Assembly: GCA_903952145.1 (NCBI GenBank)
Contig: CAJBES010000070.1
Location: 1 to 55,324, forward strand
From: an uncultured Opitutaceae bacterium
GTDB taxonomy: Bacteria; Verrucomicrobiota; Verrucomicrobiia; Opitutales; Opitutaceae
Reading direction: 5' to 3'
Length of the DNA: 55,324 nt
Positions 43,918 through 52,745 of this stretch are shown here, in pieces (position 1 is the stretch's first letter; each line of letters starts with the position of its first letter). The notes beneath the pieces were generated by a model. It was not told where the DNA came from, did no database searches, and saw only the letters and a program-made list of their open reading frames with translations. The translations under genes and the position numbers were made by a program.

Positions 43918-44991
43918 ATGCCTGACCATCTTCCGCCCCGTCCCGATTTCGAACGCATCCGCAAAACCGTCCGGCACGAGCCCACCGACCACGTGCCGCT
44001 GGTCGAGGCACTGGTGGATTTTGATATCCAGAGCCAGTTTCTCGGGCACCCGGTGACTTACGAGAACCTGGCCGCCCAGGTCGAATTTTGGACGAAAGCC
44101 GGTTACGACTACATTCCGCTCGTGGTTGGCCTGATGCGCCCCGGCAGAGTCACCGGGGACTCGTCGATCTCGCGGGTCCTGCGCGCCACCCTCGAAAAGG
44201 AGGGGGTGGATACGACCGATGAGCGCAGTTGGAACCTCGAATATACACCGTTCATTCTCGATCGCCGGCGCTTCGACCTGTTCCCGTGGGAACTGGCCGC
44301 CCAAATCGACCTCAGCCAGTTCCACGCGGTCAAGCCGCTGCTGCCGGAGGGCATGAAGGTCGTGGCGGTTACCGGGAAGATTTTCACCCTGAGCTGGATG
44401 CTCATGGGCTTCGAGCACTTTGCGGAATCCCTCCTCGCCGATCCGGAACTGGCCGTGGACGTGATCCGGCGGGTCGCCGGCATCCAGTTGCGCGCCCTCG
44501 ATGAAATTTTCGCGTTGCCGCACGTGGCGGCCGTCTGGGCGGTGGACGACATGGCCTATGCCCAAGGGCCGATGATTTCGCCGGCCATGCTGCGCCAGCA
44601 CATCCTGCCGTGGTATCGGCAGGTCGCAGCCCGGTGCCATGAGGCGGGCCGGCTGTTTTTCCTGCACTCGGACGGAGACCTTACCACTCTGATGGATGAC
44701 CTGATCGACCTCGGGGTGGACGCCCTGCATCCGATCGATCCCACGGCGATGGACATTGTGGCGGTCAAACGCCGCTGGGGCGACCGGCTCTGCCTGTTCG
44801 GTAATGTGGATCTGGAACTGCTGCGTTCGGGGAGCGCGGCGGAAGTGCGCGCCAGGGTTAGCGAGTTGCTGCGGCTGGTGGCGCCCGGGGGCGGCTACGG
44901 GCTCGGGTCCGGGAATTCCGTCCCGGCCTGGGCGCGGCTGGAGAACTACAACGCCATGCGCACCACGGTCCTGGAACCCGGGCGGTATTGA
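43918..44991 (+). CDS. URO-D-like protein (uroporphyrinogen decarboxylase/methyltransferase superfamily)
   Basis: 357 residues of a TIM-barrel protein of the URO-D/MtaA-CmuA group: DFERIRKTVRHEPTDHVP at the N-terminus, VWAVDDMAYAQGPMISP, then RLFFLHSDGDLTTLMDDL and LFGNVDLELLRSGSAAEV near the C-terminus. Many verrucomicrobial genomes have multiple copies of unknown reaction; some act as corrinoid-dependent methyltransferases, others on sugars by neighbourhood. The zinc-binding His-x-Cys motif of MtaA is not obvious. ATG 43918 was chosen over an in-frame GTG at 43906. Confidence 0.8.
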   Translation: MPDHLPPRPDFERIRKTVRHEPTDHVPLVEALVDFDIQSQFLGHPVTYENLAAQVEFWTKAGYDYIPLVVGLMRPGRVTGDSSISRVLRATLEKEGVDTTDERSWNLEYTPFILDRRRFDLFPWELAAQIDLSQFHAVKPLLPEGMKVVAVTGKIFTLSWMLMGFEHFAESLLADPELAVDVIRRVAGIQLRALDEIFALPHVAAVWAVDDMAYAQGPMISPAMLRQHILPWYRQVAARCHEAGRLFFLHSDGDLTTLMDDLIDLGVDALHPIDPTAMDIVAVKRRWGDRLCLFGNVDLELLRSGSAAEVRARVSELLRLVAPGGGYGLGSGNSVPAWARLENYNAMRTTVLEPGRY

Positions 44992-45152
44992 CGCAAAGCC
45001 TCCGGCCAATGGGCTGAAGGGAGGAAGGCTCGGTTTGGTTGGGTTTGATGGGGTGGGGCAGCGTCCTTTGCGATCACCACACCAGAGGCCCGGTAAATCT
45101 TTTGGCGTTTTGGCGGCTCGCCATCCGCCGCAGGATCGCCCTAATCCCCGCT

Positions 45153-45668
45153 GTGAGTTCTTCAACTGCCGCCGCCGTTACCGTTGTGACCCCAAGCGCC
45201 CCGTGCCCCTGCGGCAGTGGCCGCAATTACGGAGCCTGCTGCGCGCCGCTCATCGCGGGCACCACCACCGCCCCCGATGCCGAGGCCCTCATGCGCTCCC
45301 GCTACACGGCCCACGTGGTGCACGCCCATCGCTATTTGGATCGCACCTACCTCCCGACCGCCAAAACACCTCCGTCCGAGGAGGGCGCCCCGAGCGCGAC
45401 CCAGTGGGTGAAACTTGAGATCCACCGCCACGACGCCAACGTCCGGCCCGGAGTCTCGCACGTCGATTTTTCCGCGCATTTCACCGAAGACAGCAAGTCC
45501 GGGGTCATGCACGAGAAGTCCGAATTCGAATTGATCGACGGGGCCTGGATTTTCACGCGCACCCTCCGCCAGGGACCCGCGCCGGTCGTGGCCGCGGCCA
45601 AGGTCGGGCGCAACGATCCCTGTCCCTGCGGCTCCGGCAGGAAATACAAAAAGTGCTGCGGGGCGTAG
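45153..45668 (+). CDS. ychJ: YchJ family protein with two SEC-C motifs
   Basis: 171 residues. An N-terminal SEC-C motif [13 protein letters not shown] and a C-terminal one [13 protein letters not shown] flank a central NTF2-like YchJ domain with [23 protein letters not shown] motifs bind zinc and are also found at the SecA C-terminus. Function remains unclear. GTG 45153 was chosen because the longer frame has no sequence resembling the family. Its TAG stop lies inside the left arm of the repeat at 45666-45799. Confidence 0.85.
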   Translation: MSSSTAAAVTVVTPSAPCPCGSGRNYGACCAPLIAGTTTAPDAEALMRSRYTAHVVHAHRYLDRTYLPTAKTPPSEEGAPSATQWVKLEIHRHDANVRPGVSHVDFSAHFTEDSKSGVMHEKSEFELIDGAWIFTRTLRQGPAPVVAAAKVGRNDPCPCGSGRKYKKCCGA

Positions 45669-45799
45669 CAGCCTGTCGGGCTTAGGCTGTCTAAAACGTC
45701 TATAACCAAATAGACGACTTCAGGTATGGATTGATTTGAAACTATGAGCCCACAGACCGCCCTTCATTGAGACTGCGGCCAAAGTCCGACAGGCGGCTA
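45666..45799. repeat. 134-base terminal-inverted-repeat element
   Basis: The 18-base left arm TAGCAGCCTGTCGGGCTT (45666-45683) matches the complement of AAGTCCGACAGGCGGCTA (45782-45799) at 16 positions. Inside is a further hairpin, CGTCTAT-AACCAA-ATAGACG (45697-45716). There is no open frame. This is the structure of a non-autonomous MITE-like element. Its left end supplies the stop codon of ychJ. Confidence 0.7.
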
Positions 45800-45815
45800 G
45801 GCTTTTGGACCGTGA

Positions 45816-45896
45816 GTAGGGCGCGTTGCCAACGCGCCGTGGTTCCGTTGGTGGTGCCGTGGTTCAATCGCGCGGATTGAGGACAATCAGCCCTAC
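45816..45896. repeat. 81-base palindromic element
   Basis: Outer arms GTAGGGC (45816-45822) and GCCCTAC (45890-45896) enclose two hairpins: GGCGCGTT-GCC-AACGCGCC (45820-45838) and CAATC-GCGCG-GATTG (45865-45879). CCGTGGTT occurs twice between them. It shares GTAGGG and AACGCG cores with the element at 21618-21665. Confidence 0.65.
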
Positions 45897-45938
45897 CCGT
45901 CAATCCGACCATGGGGTATTTCTTAAACGCGATTGTAA

Positions 45939-47249
45939 TCACTCCGGCAGTTCGCGGCCGAAGAGCGTCTCCCACATCAGGTCGTAGAGTTGGGTGTTGT
46001 CGAGGTTCACGCGCAGACGCTCGGCATTGAGTCCCGCGGCGCGCGCGACGATACCGCCGATCATGTCGTCCGGCCCGCCCCAGGCCACGCCGAACCAGAA
46101 TCGCACCCCGGCGCGATCGGGCGCGCTCAGGAAGGCGGCCGTGCCGGTGCCGGCGACCCCGTCGACCGGGTTGCCGATCGCGGTCGCGGCCGGCAGCACG
46201 GGCGCGGGCTCGGCGGGATCGCTCTGCTTGCCGAAGGGGATGAGCTGCATCCCGCCGGCATCGCTGTCGGCGGCGGTGAGCACCAGCGTGCCGGGATGCG
46301 TGGCCAGATAGCGCCGGGCGACGCCGATGGCGGCGTCGGCGCGCTGCAGGGCCTCCAGGGTGCCGGCGGCATTGTGCTTGTTGGCAAAATTGTCCGTGCC
46401 CTCCTCCTCGACCACGAGGAGGAAGCGCTGGCCGATGCGCTCCAACACCTGCAGCGCGGCGGCCGTCATGTCGGCGACATCCGGCGTGCCCAGCTTGTAC
46501 AACGGGCGGCCGGCCGCGGCGAGGGTCTCCTCGGCGGCATCGTTGTAGGTGTCGGTCGCGGCGAAGACGCCGAGCAGCCTTTTCACCGTGGGATTGCCCG
46601 CGGCGGCCAGCAGCTCGTAACGGTTGTAGACCACGGTGTAGCCGGCTGCGCGCGCGGCGGCGATCAGGTCGCGGCCATCGTCGCGCACCCCGGGCGCGCC
46701 GTGCCGGCCCAACACGCCGGCGGGCAGCAGGTAGATCTCCCCGCCGGCGAGGATCACATCCGCCCCGCTCTCGACGATGGTGCGGGCGATGCCGGTGTAG
46801 TCTTTGCGGCGTTCGCTGCTGGCGAGGAACACGCCCGTGCCGGGCTCCGCGAGGTGACCGGTGTTGACAATGCCGACGGCGAGACCGGCGGCCCCGGCTT
46901 CCTGCATGACCGACTTGTCCACCCCGGAACGCGATTTGATCGGGGTGCGGCCGTCCATGCCGTAGGAGTCACGTCCGACCTTGACGCCCCAGGCGTGCAC
47001 CGTGCCGCCGCCGTGCGAGGTGGGGGCGAGGCTGTCCTTGAAATGACTGCGATAGAGCCCGACCTGCGGCAGGTGGTCCCATTCCAGCATGCCGTCGGGC
47101 CCGGCATGGTAGATGCGGGCGACATTCCACGTGTTGAGCGCCGTGCCGTCGGGGTGGATGAAGATCACGCTGCCGGGCCGGGGGGCGGCGGCGGAGAGGA
47201 GGGTGCCGCACAGGGCGGACAGGAAAACCATCAGGACTCGAGGGCGCAT
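45939..47249 (-). CDS. Alkaline phosphatase family protein, exported
   Basis: 436 residues. Signal peptide about 1-22 (VLMVFLSALCGTLLSAAA). SVIFIHPDGTA supplies a metal ligand Asp, and PTSHGGGTVHAWGVKV aligns with the TDSAATATAMSTGVKT nucleophile loop: the Ser is kept (S78) but the preceding Asp is Thr. VLTAADSDAGGMQL replaces the TADHxHG metal site, so one His ligand also differs. The fold is secure; the phosphatase activity is less certain. ATG 47249 gives a correct signal peptide. Confidence 0.8.
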   Translation of the reverse strand: MRPRVLMVFLSALCGTLLSAAAPRPGSVIFIHPDGTALNTWNVARIYHAGPDGMLEWDHLPQVGLYRSHFKDSLAPTSHGGGTVHAWGVKVGRDSYGMDGRTPIKSRSGVDKSVMQEAGAAGLAVGIVNTGHLAEPGTGVFLASSERRKDYTGIARTIVESGADVILAGGEIYLLPAGVLGRHGAPGVRDDGRDLIAAARAAGYTVVYNRYELLAAAGNPTVKRLLGVFAATDTYNDAAEETLAAAGRPLYKLGTPDVADMTAAALQVLERIGQRFLLVVEEEGTDNFANKHNAAGTLEALQRADAAIGVARRYLATHPGTLVLTAADSDAGGMQLIPFGKQSDPAEPAPVLPAATAIGNPVDGVAGTGTAAFLSAPDRAGVRFWFGVAWGGPDDMIGGIVARAAGLNAERLRVNLDNTQLYDLMWETLFGRELPE

Positions 47250-47367
47250 GATGCGGCTAACTTGGAAAGTAAATGCGGCCGACCGCAAACCCGGATCGCA
47301 CCGTCACCGGATTTTCACCGCACGTCCTCCGTCACCGTGTGAGATTGATCGCGCCGGAGTTGCCGGA

Positions 47368-47832
47368 ATGAAATTTCCGCCGATGACGTTCACTCTTGTC
47401 GGCGCCTGGCCGGGAGGCGCAGCCTCCTTGCCGCATGCGTTTCGCGGCAATCGAGGCCGGCACCATCGCTCGCTTGCCCCGTCACAGGCGGCCGCCGACC
47501 ATTCCTACATCCGGCCGGTCGAGCGGCTGTGCGAGGGCTTGGAAAAGGTCCTCGAGGCCTGTGCGCTGGCCGATGACCCGGCAAAAAAACGGCTCGCCGC
47601 GCTGTGGGGGAAACACGGGCCGATTGACCGGCCCGCCACTTCAGCATGCAGCGCCCTCCCGGCTGAAGTCAGAACAGGTATTGTCGGGGAGGTGACGGCG
47701 GTGTGCGTCGGGGGGCAAAACCGGGGGGCCAAAACTGGCGGGATGACTTCGCGGCCGATCCCGACCGAGGTTCGGGCAAAGCTGGAGCAGGCGTCGGCGT
47801 TACCTGAGCCGGCGGCAGGCTTGGTGATTTAG
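47368..47832 (+). other. Unassigned open frame in a 579-base gap
   Basis: The gap 47250-47828 has no clear gene. One plus frame reads 154 codons from an ATG at 47368; the middle (YIRPVERLCEGLEKVLEAC then ALADDPAKKRLAALWGKHG) is protein-like, whereas both ends are low-complexity. It would overlap the end of the convergent cyclase gene by four bases. This could be a small gene, a fragment, or chance. GGGCCG-ATTGA-CGGCCC, a hairpin, follows near 47617. Confidence 0.25.
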
Positions 47833-49613
47833 GAGACTGGGTAGGGCGGCTGGGACTCGCCTTTGGCGCCGAGCGCGTAGATTTTCACGGCAGCGGCCTT
47901 GCCCTTGACCTGAACCTCGCCGAGTTCGCGGACGAGCGGCGGGTTCAGCAGCGAACGGAGGGTCGCCTCGCTGATGATGATCGGCGTGTCGTAGGCGGGA
48001 TCCTTGGTCAGCGATTCCAGCCGCGAGGCCAGGTTCACGCCGTCGCCGATGACGGTGTAGTTCAGCCGGGTCCGGGAGCCCATGTTGCCCGCAACGACGC
48101 GGGCGGTGTTGATGCCGATGCCGAAGGCGAGGGTGGGCCGGCCCTCGGTGGCGAATTCCCGGTTCAGCCCTTGCAACGCGCGGGCCATCTCGCGGGCGGC
48201 GGCGATGGCCTTGCCCGGGGCGGCGGGGTCGCTGACCGGCGCCCCGAACAGGGCCATGATCGCGTCACCGATGTATTTGTCGATCACCCCGCCGTGGCGC
48301 TCGATGATCGTGCTCATGCGGTCGAGGTAGCGGTTGAGCAGGCTGAGCACATCGATCGGGTTCATCTGCTCGCTCATGCCGGTGAAATTGCGCAGATCAC
48401 AGAAGAGGATGGTGACCTCGCGCTCCTCGCCGCCGAGTTGCAGGTCCGACCGCAGCAGCTGGGTGGCGATCTCGGGGGAGACGACCTTGCCGAGCAAATC
48501 GCGCACACGGTCACGCTCGGCGAGGCCGGCGGTCATCTGGTTGAAGGCGGTGGCCAGCTGCCCGAACTCATCCGTTCGCGGCAACGTGATCGGTTTGGTG
48601 TAATCGCCGGTGGCGACCACCTTGGTGTGGGCGGCGAGTTGGAGGAGGGGCTGACTGACGCCGCGGGCGATCCAGACTGCGGCGAGGGCGGCGGCGGCGA
48701 GGGCGGCGAGGGAAATGCCGAGCACGGTCTTTTCCAGCGCCCGGGCCGGCGCCAGCTCCGTGTGCAGCGAGCGCTGGAGCGCGATGGTGGCCGGCGCCTC
48801 CTCCAGCAGATCGAGCGGTTGGAACAGGGTGACATAGGGCTCACCCTGCAGGAGCACGATCTGGCTGGTCCCCGCGGCATTGTTTCCCGTCGGTCGCAAG
48901 GCGAGGATTTCATGGGCCGTTCGCGGCGGCAGGGTGGAGGACAGGATCCGGTGGTCGGGCTCGGCGGCATTGGAGGCAAAGGTAAGCTCCAGCAGCGTGG
49001 TGTTCTTGATCGAATCGGCAAAGGCCTGGTCGATCGGGTAGGCCAGCCCGAACCAGCCGGCGATGTTCGGATAAGGGGCGTAGAGCGGGACCACGACCAG
49101 CACATGCAGCTTACCGCCGAGGTAGGAATAGCCGCTGGCCTTCTCCATGTCGGCGTCGGCCGCCAGCCGGATCAAATCCTGAAAAGGGCCGAGGTGTTCC
49201 CGGTCGAGCCGCTGGTTGCGGATGCTCAGGGCGAGAATCTCGCGCTCCGGCGAAAACAGGGTGATCACCGGTGGCAGCGCCTTTGCGTTGAAACGCAGAC
49301 GATCGGCATAACTGTCCAGGTTCGAGCGCAACGTTTCCCGGTCCAGCGGATCCTGCATGATCAGTTTCCGGATCTGGTAGTCGTTGCTCATGACCTTGGC
49401 GCTGCCGCTCAGGTAGTCGATGCGCTCGTCGAGGTTTTTCTGAAACAGGCGGGCACCGATCTTGAGGTTCTGGTCGATGTGCTCGATGGCATTGCGCTCG
49501 TTGGCGCTGCTGATCAGCAGATAGACGGTGCCGAGCATCGCCGCCACGAGTCCGAGCAGGAGGCAGACGAGCCGCGTGCGGAAGCGGCGGAATTGGAGGC
49601 GGCCCGGCTTCAT
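47829..49613 (-). CDS. Membrane-bound class III adenylate cyclase with sensor and HAMP domains
   Basis: 594 residues: transmembrane helix 14-34, a periplasmic cache-like sensor (about 36-290), a second helix (296-316), HAMP (317-370) and a class III cyclase domain (395-575). Catalytic features: metal-binding Asp406 (LFCDLRNFTG) and Asp450 (KYIGDAIMALFG), adenine-selecting Lys446 and Asp524, and Asn527 with Arg531 (TVIGDGVNLASRLE). The Lys/Asp pair indicates ATP rather than GTP. It follows the cupredoxin gene by seven bases, so its sensor may read a signal linked to that protein. Confidence 0.92.
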   Translation of the reverse strand: MKPGRLQFRRFRTRLVCLLLGLVAAMLGTVYLLISSANERNAIEHIDQNLKIGARLFQKNLDERIDYLSGSAKVMSNDYQIRKLIMQDPLDRETLRSNLDSYADRLRFNAKALPPVITLFSPEREILALSIRNQRLDREHLGPFQDLIRLAADADMEKASGYSYLGGKLHVLVVVPLYAPYPNIAGWFGLAYPIDQAFADSIKNTTLLELTFASNAAEPDHRILSSTLPPRTAHEILALRPTGNNAAGTSQIVLLQGEPYVTLFQPLDLLEEAPATIALQRSLHTELAPARALEKTVLGISLAALAAAALAAVWIARGVSQPLLQLAAHTKVVATGDYTKPITLPRTDEFGQLATAFNQMTAGLAERDRVRDLLGKVVSPEIATQLLRSDLQLGGEEREVTILFCDLRNFTGMSEQMNPIDVLSLLNRYLDRMSTIIERHGGVIDKYIGDAIMALFGAPVSDPAAPGKAIAAAREMARALQGLNREFATEGRPTLAFGIGINTARVVAGNMGSRTRLNYTVIGDGVNLASRLESLTKDPAYDTPIIISEATLRSLLNPPLVRELGEVQVKGKAAAVKIYALGAKGESQPPYPVS

Positions 49614-49620
49614 TCCGGTG

Positions 49621-50268
49621 TCAGTAGTCGGTGCCCTTCCCAGTCGGGGCGCGGCGGATCCGTTTGTCGGGTTTCAGGGCAACCTTGACTTCCAGCACGG
49701 TGGCATTCTCCGGAGCGGAGGAAATTTCCTGCACTACGGGCGCGGCGGCGCGAGGATGCCAGATCTCCAGCCGGTAGCGTCCCGGGGAAAGGGAGGGCAG
49801 GGTCGCCGCGCCGGTGTCGTCCGTCTTGGCAAAAAACGGGGTCGGCACCACGGCGATGTAGGCCACCATCCAGTCGTGGATGTTGCACCCGATCGCCACG
49901 ATCCCCGGCCGGTCGAAGACGACGGATTCCGAGGCCCCGGCCTGATAGAGTGGAATCTCAAAGCGCTTGGGTTTGGACAGGGAGTAGATGTGATGCTGCA
50001 CCGTGTCGTGGTTCGGGAAGATCACCTTGCCGCCGACCTGGATGACGGTGACGTAGGGGCTGAACTCCTGGTTCTTCTGTTCGATCTCGGCGGTGTTGCC
50101 CGGACCCGGGGTCGGCACGGGGTGGTCCAGGGGCGTTGCCGACACCACGGCGTCCGCCACCGGTTTGCCGTCGAGGGTGGTGCGGACGATGATGCGGACG
50201 CCTTCGGCGGCGCGGACCGTGAGGCCGAGGCAGCCGGCGAACAGAAGCGGGATAAGGCAGGCGCGCAT
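49621..50268 (-). CDS. Cupredoxin-like (methylamine-utilisation type) periplasmic protein
   Basis: 215 residues with a signal peptide (1-20). A cupredoxin-like domain shows probable copper ligands: a His in FPNHDTVQHHIYS (87-95) and Cys128, His131 and Met134 in GCNIHDWM. A C-terminal beta domain (TGAATLPSLSPGRYRLEIWHP) resembles carboxypeptidase-regulatory-like folds. Similar proteins are annotated as methylamine utilisation proteins without proof. The gene sits two bases after the barrel gene and seven before the cyclase, so the three are one operon. Confidence 0.82.
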   Translation of the reverse strand: MRACLIPLLFAGCLGLTVRAAEGVRIIVRTTLDGKPVADAVVSATPLDHPVPTPGPGNTAEIEQKNQEFSPYVTVIQVGGKVIFPNHDTVQHHIYSLSKPKRFEIPLYQAGASESVVFDRPGIVAIGCNIHDWMVAYIAVVPTPFFAKTDDTGAATLPSLSPGRYRLEIWHPRAAAPVVQEISSAPENATVLEVKVALKPDKRIRRAPTGKGTDY

Positions 50269-50270
50269 GG

Positions 50271-51131
50271 TTAGAAACGTTGGACGAAACTCAGGGAGAT
50301 CAATTGGACCCGGAAGCTTTCCCCGAGGCCGACAACCGCAGTTTGCTCGAAACGGAGCGGCAGGGCCCGGTCGCCGCCGAGCGCGGGTGCAACGGCGAAC
50401 CAGATGCTGTCGGCGTGGGCGTCCATGGTGTAGGCATACCAATTGGGTCCGTAGGTGGGCACCTTGACCGTGCCTTTCCACGTGGCATAAGCATAGGGAA
50501 AGCTGGCGCCGCTGCCGCCGAGCCAGGCGTAGACCACATGTTCGCCCCATTGCCGGCAGGCGCCGGCCGACAGCCGCCAACGCCCGGTGAGATCGTAATG
50601 GGTCTCAAGCGCGAGGCTGTGGTTGTGGTAGTCATAGGCCGCGAGGCGGCCGTAGTTCTGCAGAATTTCGGCGCTCACCACCGTCTGCCAGTCCCCGGTC
50701 CATCGTTGCGACAGGGACAGGCCGGCGGCGAGGCGGGTGGCGTTGCGCGGTGACTCGCGGTAACTGCTGCCGGTGCCGGTCAGATCCGCCGTGAGGACGG
50801 GCGCGAACGGGCCGAGGCCGAACTTGCGGCGCACGGAGCCCTGCACGCCGGCCGACACCCGGTCCAGGCCGTCGAATTTCGGGCAGGATTCCACACTGGC
50901 GGTCGCGGCAAACTCGAGCGCGACATCGCGGGAAAACTGGGTACGCCACCCGGCGGTGCCGGCGGCCCCATAAAGCCAGGCGTCCTTGGCTGCGACCGGG
51001 TCCGGGCAGCGGGTGAGGTTGCCCTCCCATGTCATGCTGGCGCAGGCGCTCAGGGCCGGGGGTTCCGCCCGTGCACCGGACGCGCAAAAACAGAGGAAGG
51101 CGACGGCAAGCGGCGTGGTTCGTCGTTTCAA
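50271..51131 (-). CDS. Exported beta-barrel-like protein, function unknown
   Basis: 286 residues. A signal peptide (PLAVAFLCFCASGARAEP) precedes strand-rich sequence with aromatic girdles (RLAAGLSLSQRWTGDWQTVV, SLALETHYDLTGRWRLSAG) and ends QLISLSFVQRF, a terminal Phe typical of outer-membrane barrels. The start is TTG 51131, supported by AAGG eight bases upstream and by the signal peptide; no ATG fits. First gene of the cupredoxin-cyclase operon. Confidence 0.7.
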   Translation of the reverse strand: MKRRTTPLAVAFLCFCASGARAEPPALSACASMTWEGNLTRCPDPVAAKDAWLYGAAGTAGWRTQFSRDVALEFAATASVESCPKFDGLDRVSAGVQGSVRRKFGLGPFAPVLTADLTGTGSSYRESPRNATRLAAGLSLSQRWTGDWQTVVSAEILQNYGRLAAYDYHNHSLALETHYDLTGRWRLSAGACRQWGEHVVYAWLGGSGASFPYAYATWKGTVKVPTYGPNWYAYTMDAHADSIWFAVAPALGGDRALPLRFEQTAVVGLGESFRVQLISLSFVQRF

Positions 51132-51216
51132 AACATCGCCTTGATAATCCTCCCAACGTTCTCTGCAACCAAGCAATGGCCCTGGACCTTCGGGAAGCCG
51201 CGATAACTGCGCGGCT

Positions 51217-51987
51217 TCAGATGCAGCGGCCACCGTCCACCTCAAGGCAGGTGCCGGTGATGAATTCGGAGGCGGGATCGGCAAAAAAGACCGCGGCGTT
51301 GGCAACATCGGCGGGGCGGCAGAGCCGGCCGAGGGGGATGGACGCAAGAAAGCGCGCGCGGTTCTCCGGCGTGTCGGGCGCGCCCATGAAGGTGGTGAGC
51401 AGAGGGGTCTCGGCGATCGCGGGATTGATGGCGTTGACACGGATTTTGTCCGGGGCGAGTTCCACCGCCATGGACTTGGTGAGCAGGATGACGGCGCCCT
51501 TCGTGCCGTTATACCACGCGAGGCCGGGGCGCGGGCGGACGGCGGCGGTGGAGCCGATGTTGATGAAGCCACCCCCGCCCTGCCGGCGAAAGACGGGCAC
51601 GCAGTGCACGGCGGCGAGGTAGAGGCTCTTCACATTCACCTCATATAGCCGGTCGAAAAATTCCTCGGTGACCTCGAGCATCGGCCGGTTGGGGTGGCTC
51701 ATGCCGGCGTTGTTCACCATGATGTCGATGCGGCCGAAGCGCGCCAGCGCAGCCGACACGAGCGCGCCCATCTCGACCGATTTGCCGACGTCGGTGCGGC
51801 AGAACTCCGCCTCGCCGCCCTCTGCCTGCAGCGCACGGGCCACGCGCTCGCCGTTGGCCGCGTTGAGATCCGCCACCACGATTCGCGCCCCCTCGCGGGC
51901 AAAGGCCGCGCAGATGCTTTCGCCGAAGCCGGACCCGCCACCGGTCACTATAGCGACAAGGTTATGCAGACGGCCGGGGGTTGTCAT
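51217..51987 (-). CDS. Short-chain dehydrogenase/reductase
   Basis: 256 residues, classical SDR length. Motifs: VTGGGSGFG (14-22), NNAG (92-95), catalytic Ser146, Tyr159 and Lys163 in FINIGSTAAVRPRPGLAWYN, and the terminal GTCLEVDGGRCI. The Asp after the second strand (VVADLNA) indicates NAD(H) preference. Similar to glucose/3-oxoacyl-type dehydrogenases; substrate unknown. It is separated by 85 bases from the barrel gene and may be transcribed with it. Confidence 0.9.
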   Translation of the reverse strand: MTTPGRLHNLVAIVTGGGSGFGESICAAFAREGARIVVADLNAANGERVARALQAEGGEAEFCRTDVGKSVEMGALVSAALARFGRIDIMVNNAGMSHPNRPMLEVTEEFFDRLYEVNVKSLYLAAVHCVPVFRRQGGGGFINIGSTAAVRPRPGLAWYNGTKGAVILLTKSMAVELAPDKIRVNAINPAIAETPLLTTFMGAPDTPENRARFLASIPLGRLCRPADVANAAVFFADPASEFITGTCLEVDGGRCI

Positions 51988-52304
51988 GGCCTACTTGCAT
52001 ATTTCGCGGCATCGCCACCGTCAACGCGGATGGCGCCGTAGCGCGGCGCGCGGCGACGCCCGCGCCCCCGCCTGCTGCACCCACGGAGCCCTACGTTTTG
52101 GTCACTTGCAGGGCTCGGGCGGTGGATCATTCACTCCCGAAAATAACACATACGGTCTGGCGCGCTTAAAGCCGCGGGTTCGCGGCCCGTCCGTCCTGCA
52201 ATTTTTCTGCCTTCGGTCATTCGGGGATTTTATGGTTTGCGCCGGTAGGTGCACGCGGAACCCCGGAACATTGACTCCTGCATCCCGCGGCACTAACCTG
52301 CGGT
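51988..52304. other. Divergent intergenic region with a hairpin
   Basis: 317 bases with no gene. GCCGCG-GGTT-CGCGGC (52171-52186) is a perfect six-pair hairpin in the middle. The region must hold promoters for the SDR (minus) and the receiver-protein gene (plus). I compared the leader with the c-di-GMP riboswitch pattern and did not see a match. Confidence 0.45.
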
Positions 52305-52745
52305 ATGGTCGGTGGTAAATCCAGCAGGTCCAGTGAGCCACACCCCAAGCCGGCGGGTGGGCCGGCCATCCTGATGGCGGAGGATGACCGAGGAACTCGC
52401 CGCCTGATCTCCTACAAGCTCGAACGCGCTGGCTACCAGGTGACGGCCTGCGGGGACGGCGAAGAACTGCTCTCCCGCGCCGCCCAGGCCAGCCCCGCCC
52501 TGTTCATCCTCGACCTGATGATGCCGATCAAGGACGGCTACACCACCCTGCATACGCTCAAGTCCGACCCCAGCCTGGCCGCGGTGCCCGTCCTCATGCT
52601 CTCCAGCAAGCACCAGGACGAGGACGTGGTGCGCTGCCTGGGCGCCGGCGCCGCCGACTTCATGGTCAAGCCCTTCAGCCTCGATGAACTCTTGGCTCGC
52701 GTGCAGAAACTCATCCCGCGTGAAAACCCGGTCATGCATCACTAG
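52305..52745 (+). CDS. Single-domain response regulator receiver
   Basis: 146 residues: 20-residue flexible N-terminus, then a CheY-like receiver. Acidic pocket EDD (26-28), phosphoacceptor Asp70 in LFILDLMMPIKDG, Ser100 in VLMLSS and Lys122 in FMVKPFS. No output domain. The C-terminal end overlaps the next gene by 26 bases, so it is expressed with the YaiO-like, HEAT and glycosyltransferase genes and probably controls polysaccharide synthesis or export by protein contact. Confidence 0.9.
   Translation: MVGGKSSRSSEPHPKPAGGPAILMAEDDRGTRRLISYKLERAGYQVTACGDGEELLSRAAQASPALFILDLMMPIKDGYTTLHTLKSDPSLAAVPVLMLSSKHQDEDVVRCLGAGAADFMVKPFSLDELLARVQKLIPRENPVMHH

Noticed and set aside
52187-52300. A c-di-GMP riboswitch before the receiver gene, suggested by GCCGGTAGGTGCACGCGG.
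   Set aside because: The two helical arms and conserved tetraloop-receptor parts of the motif are not present.
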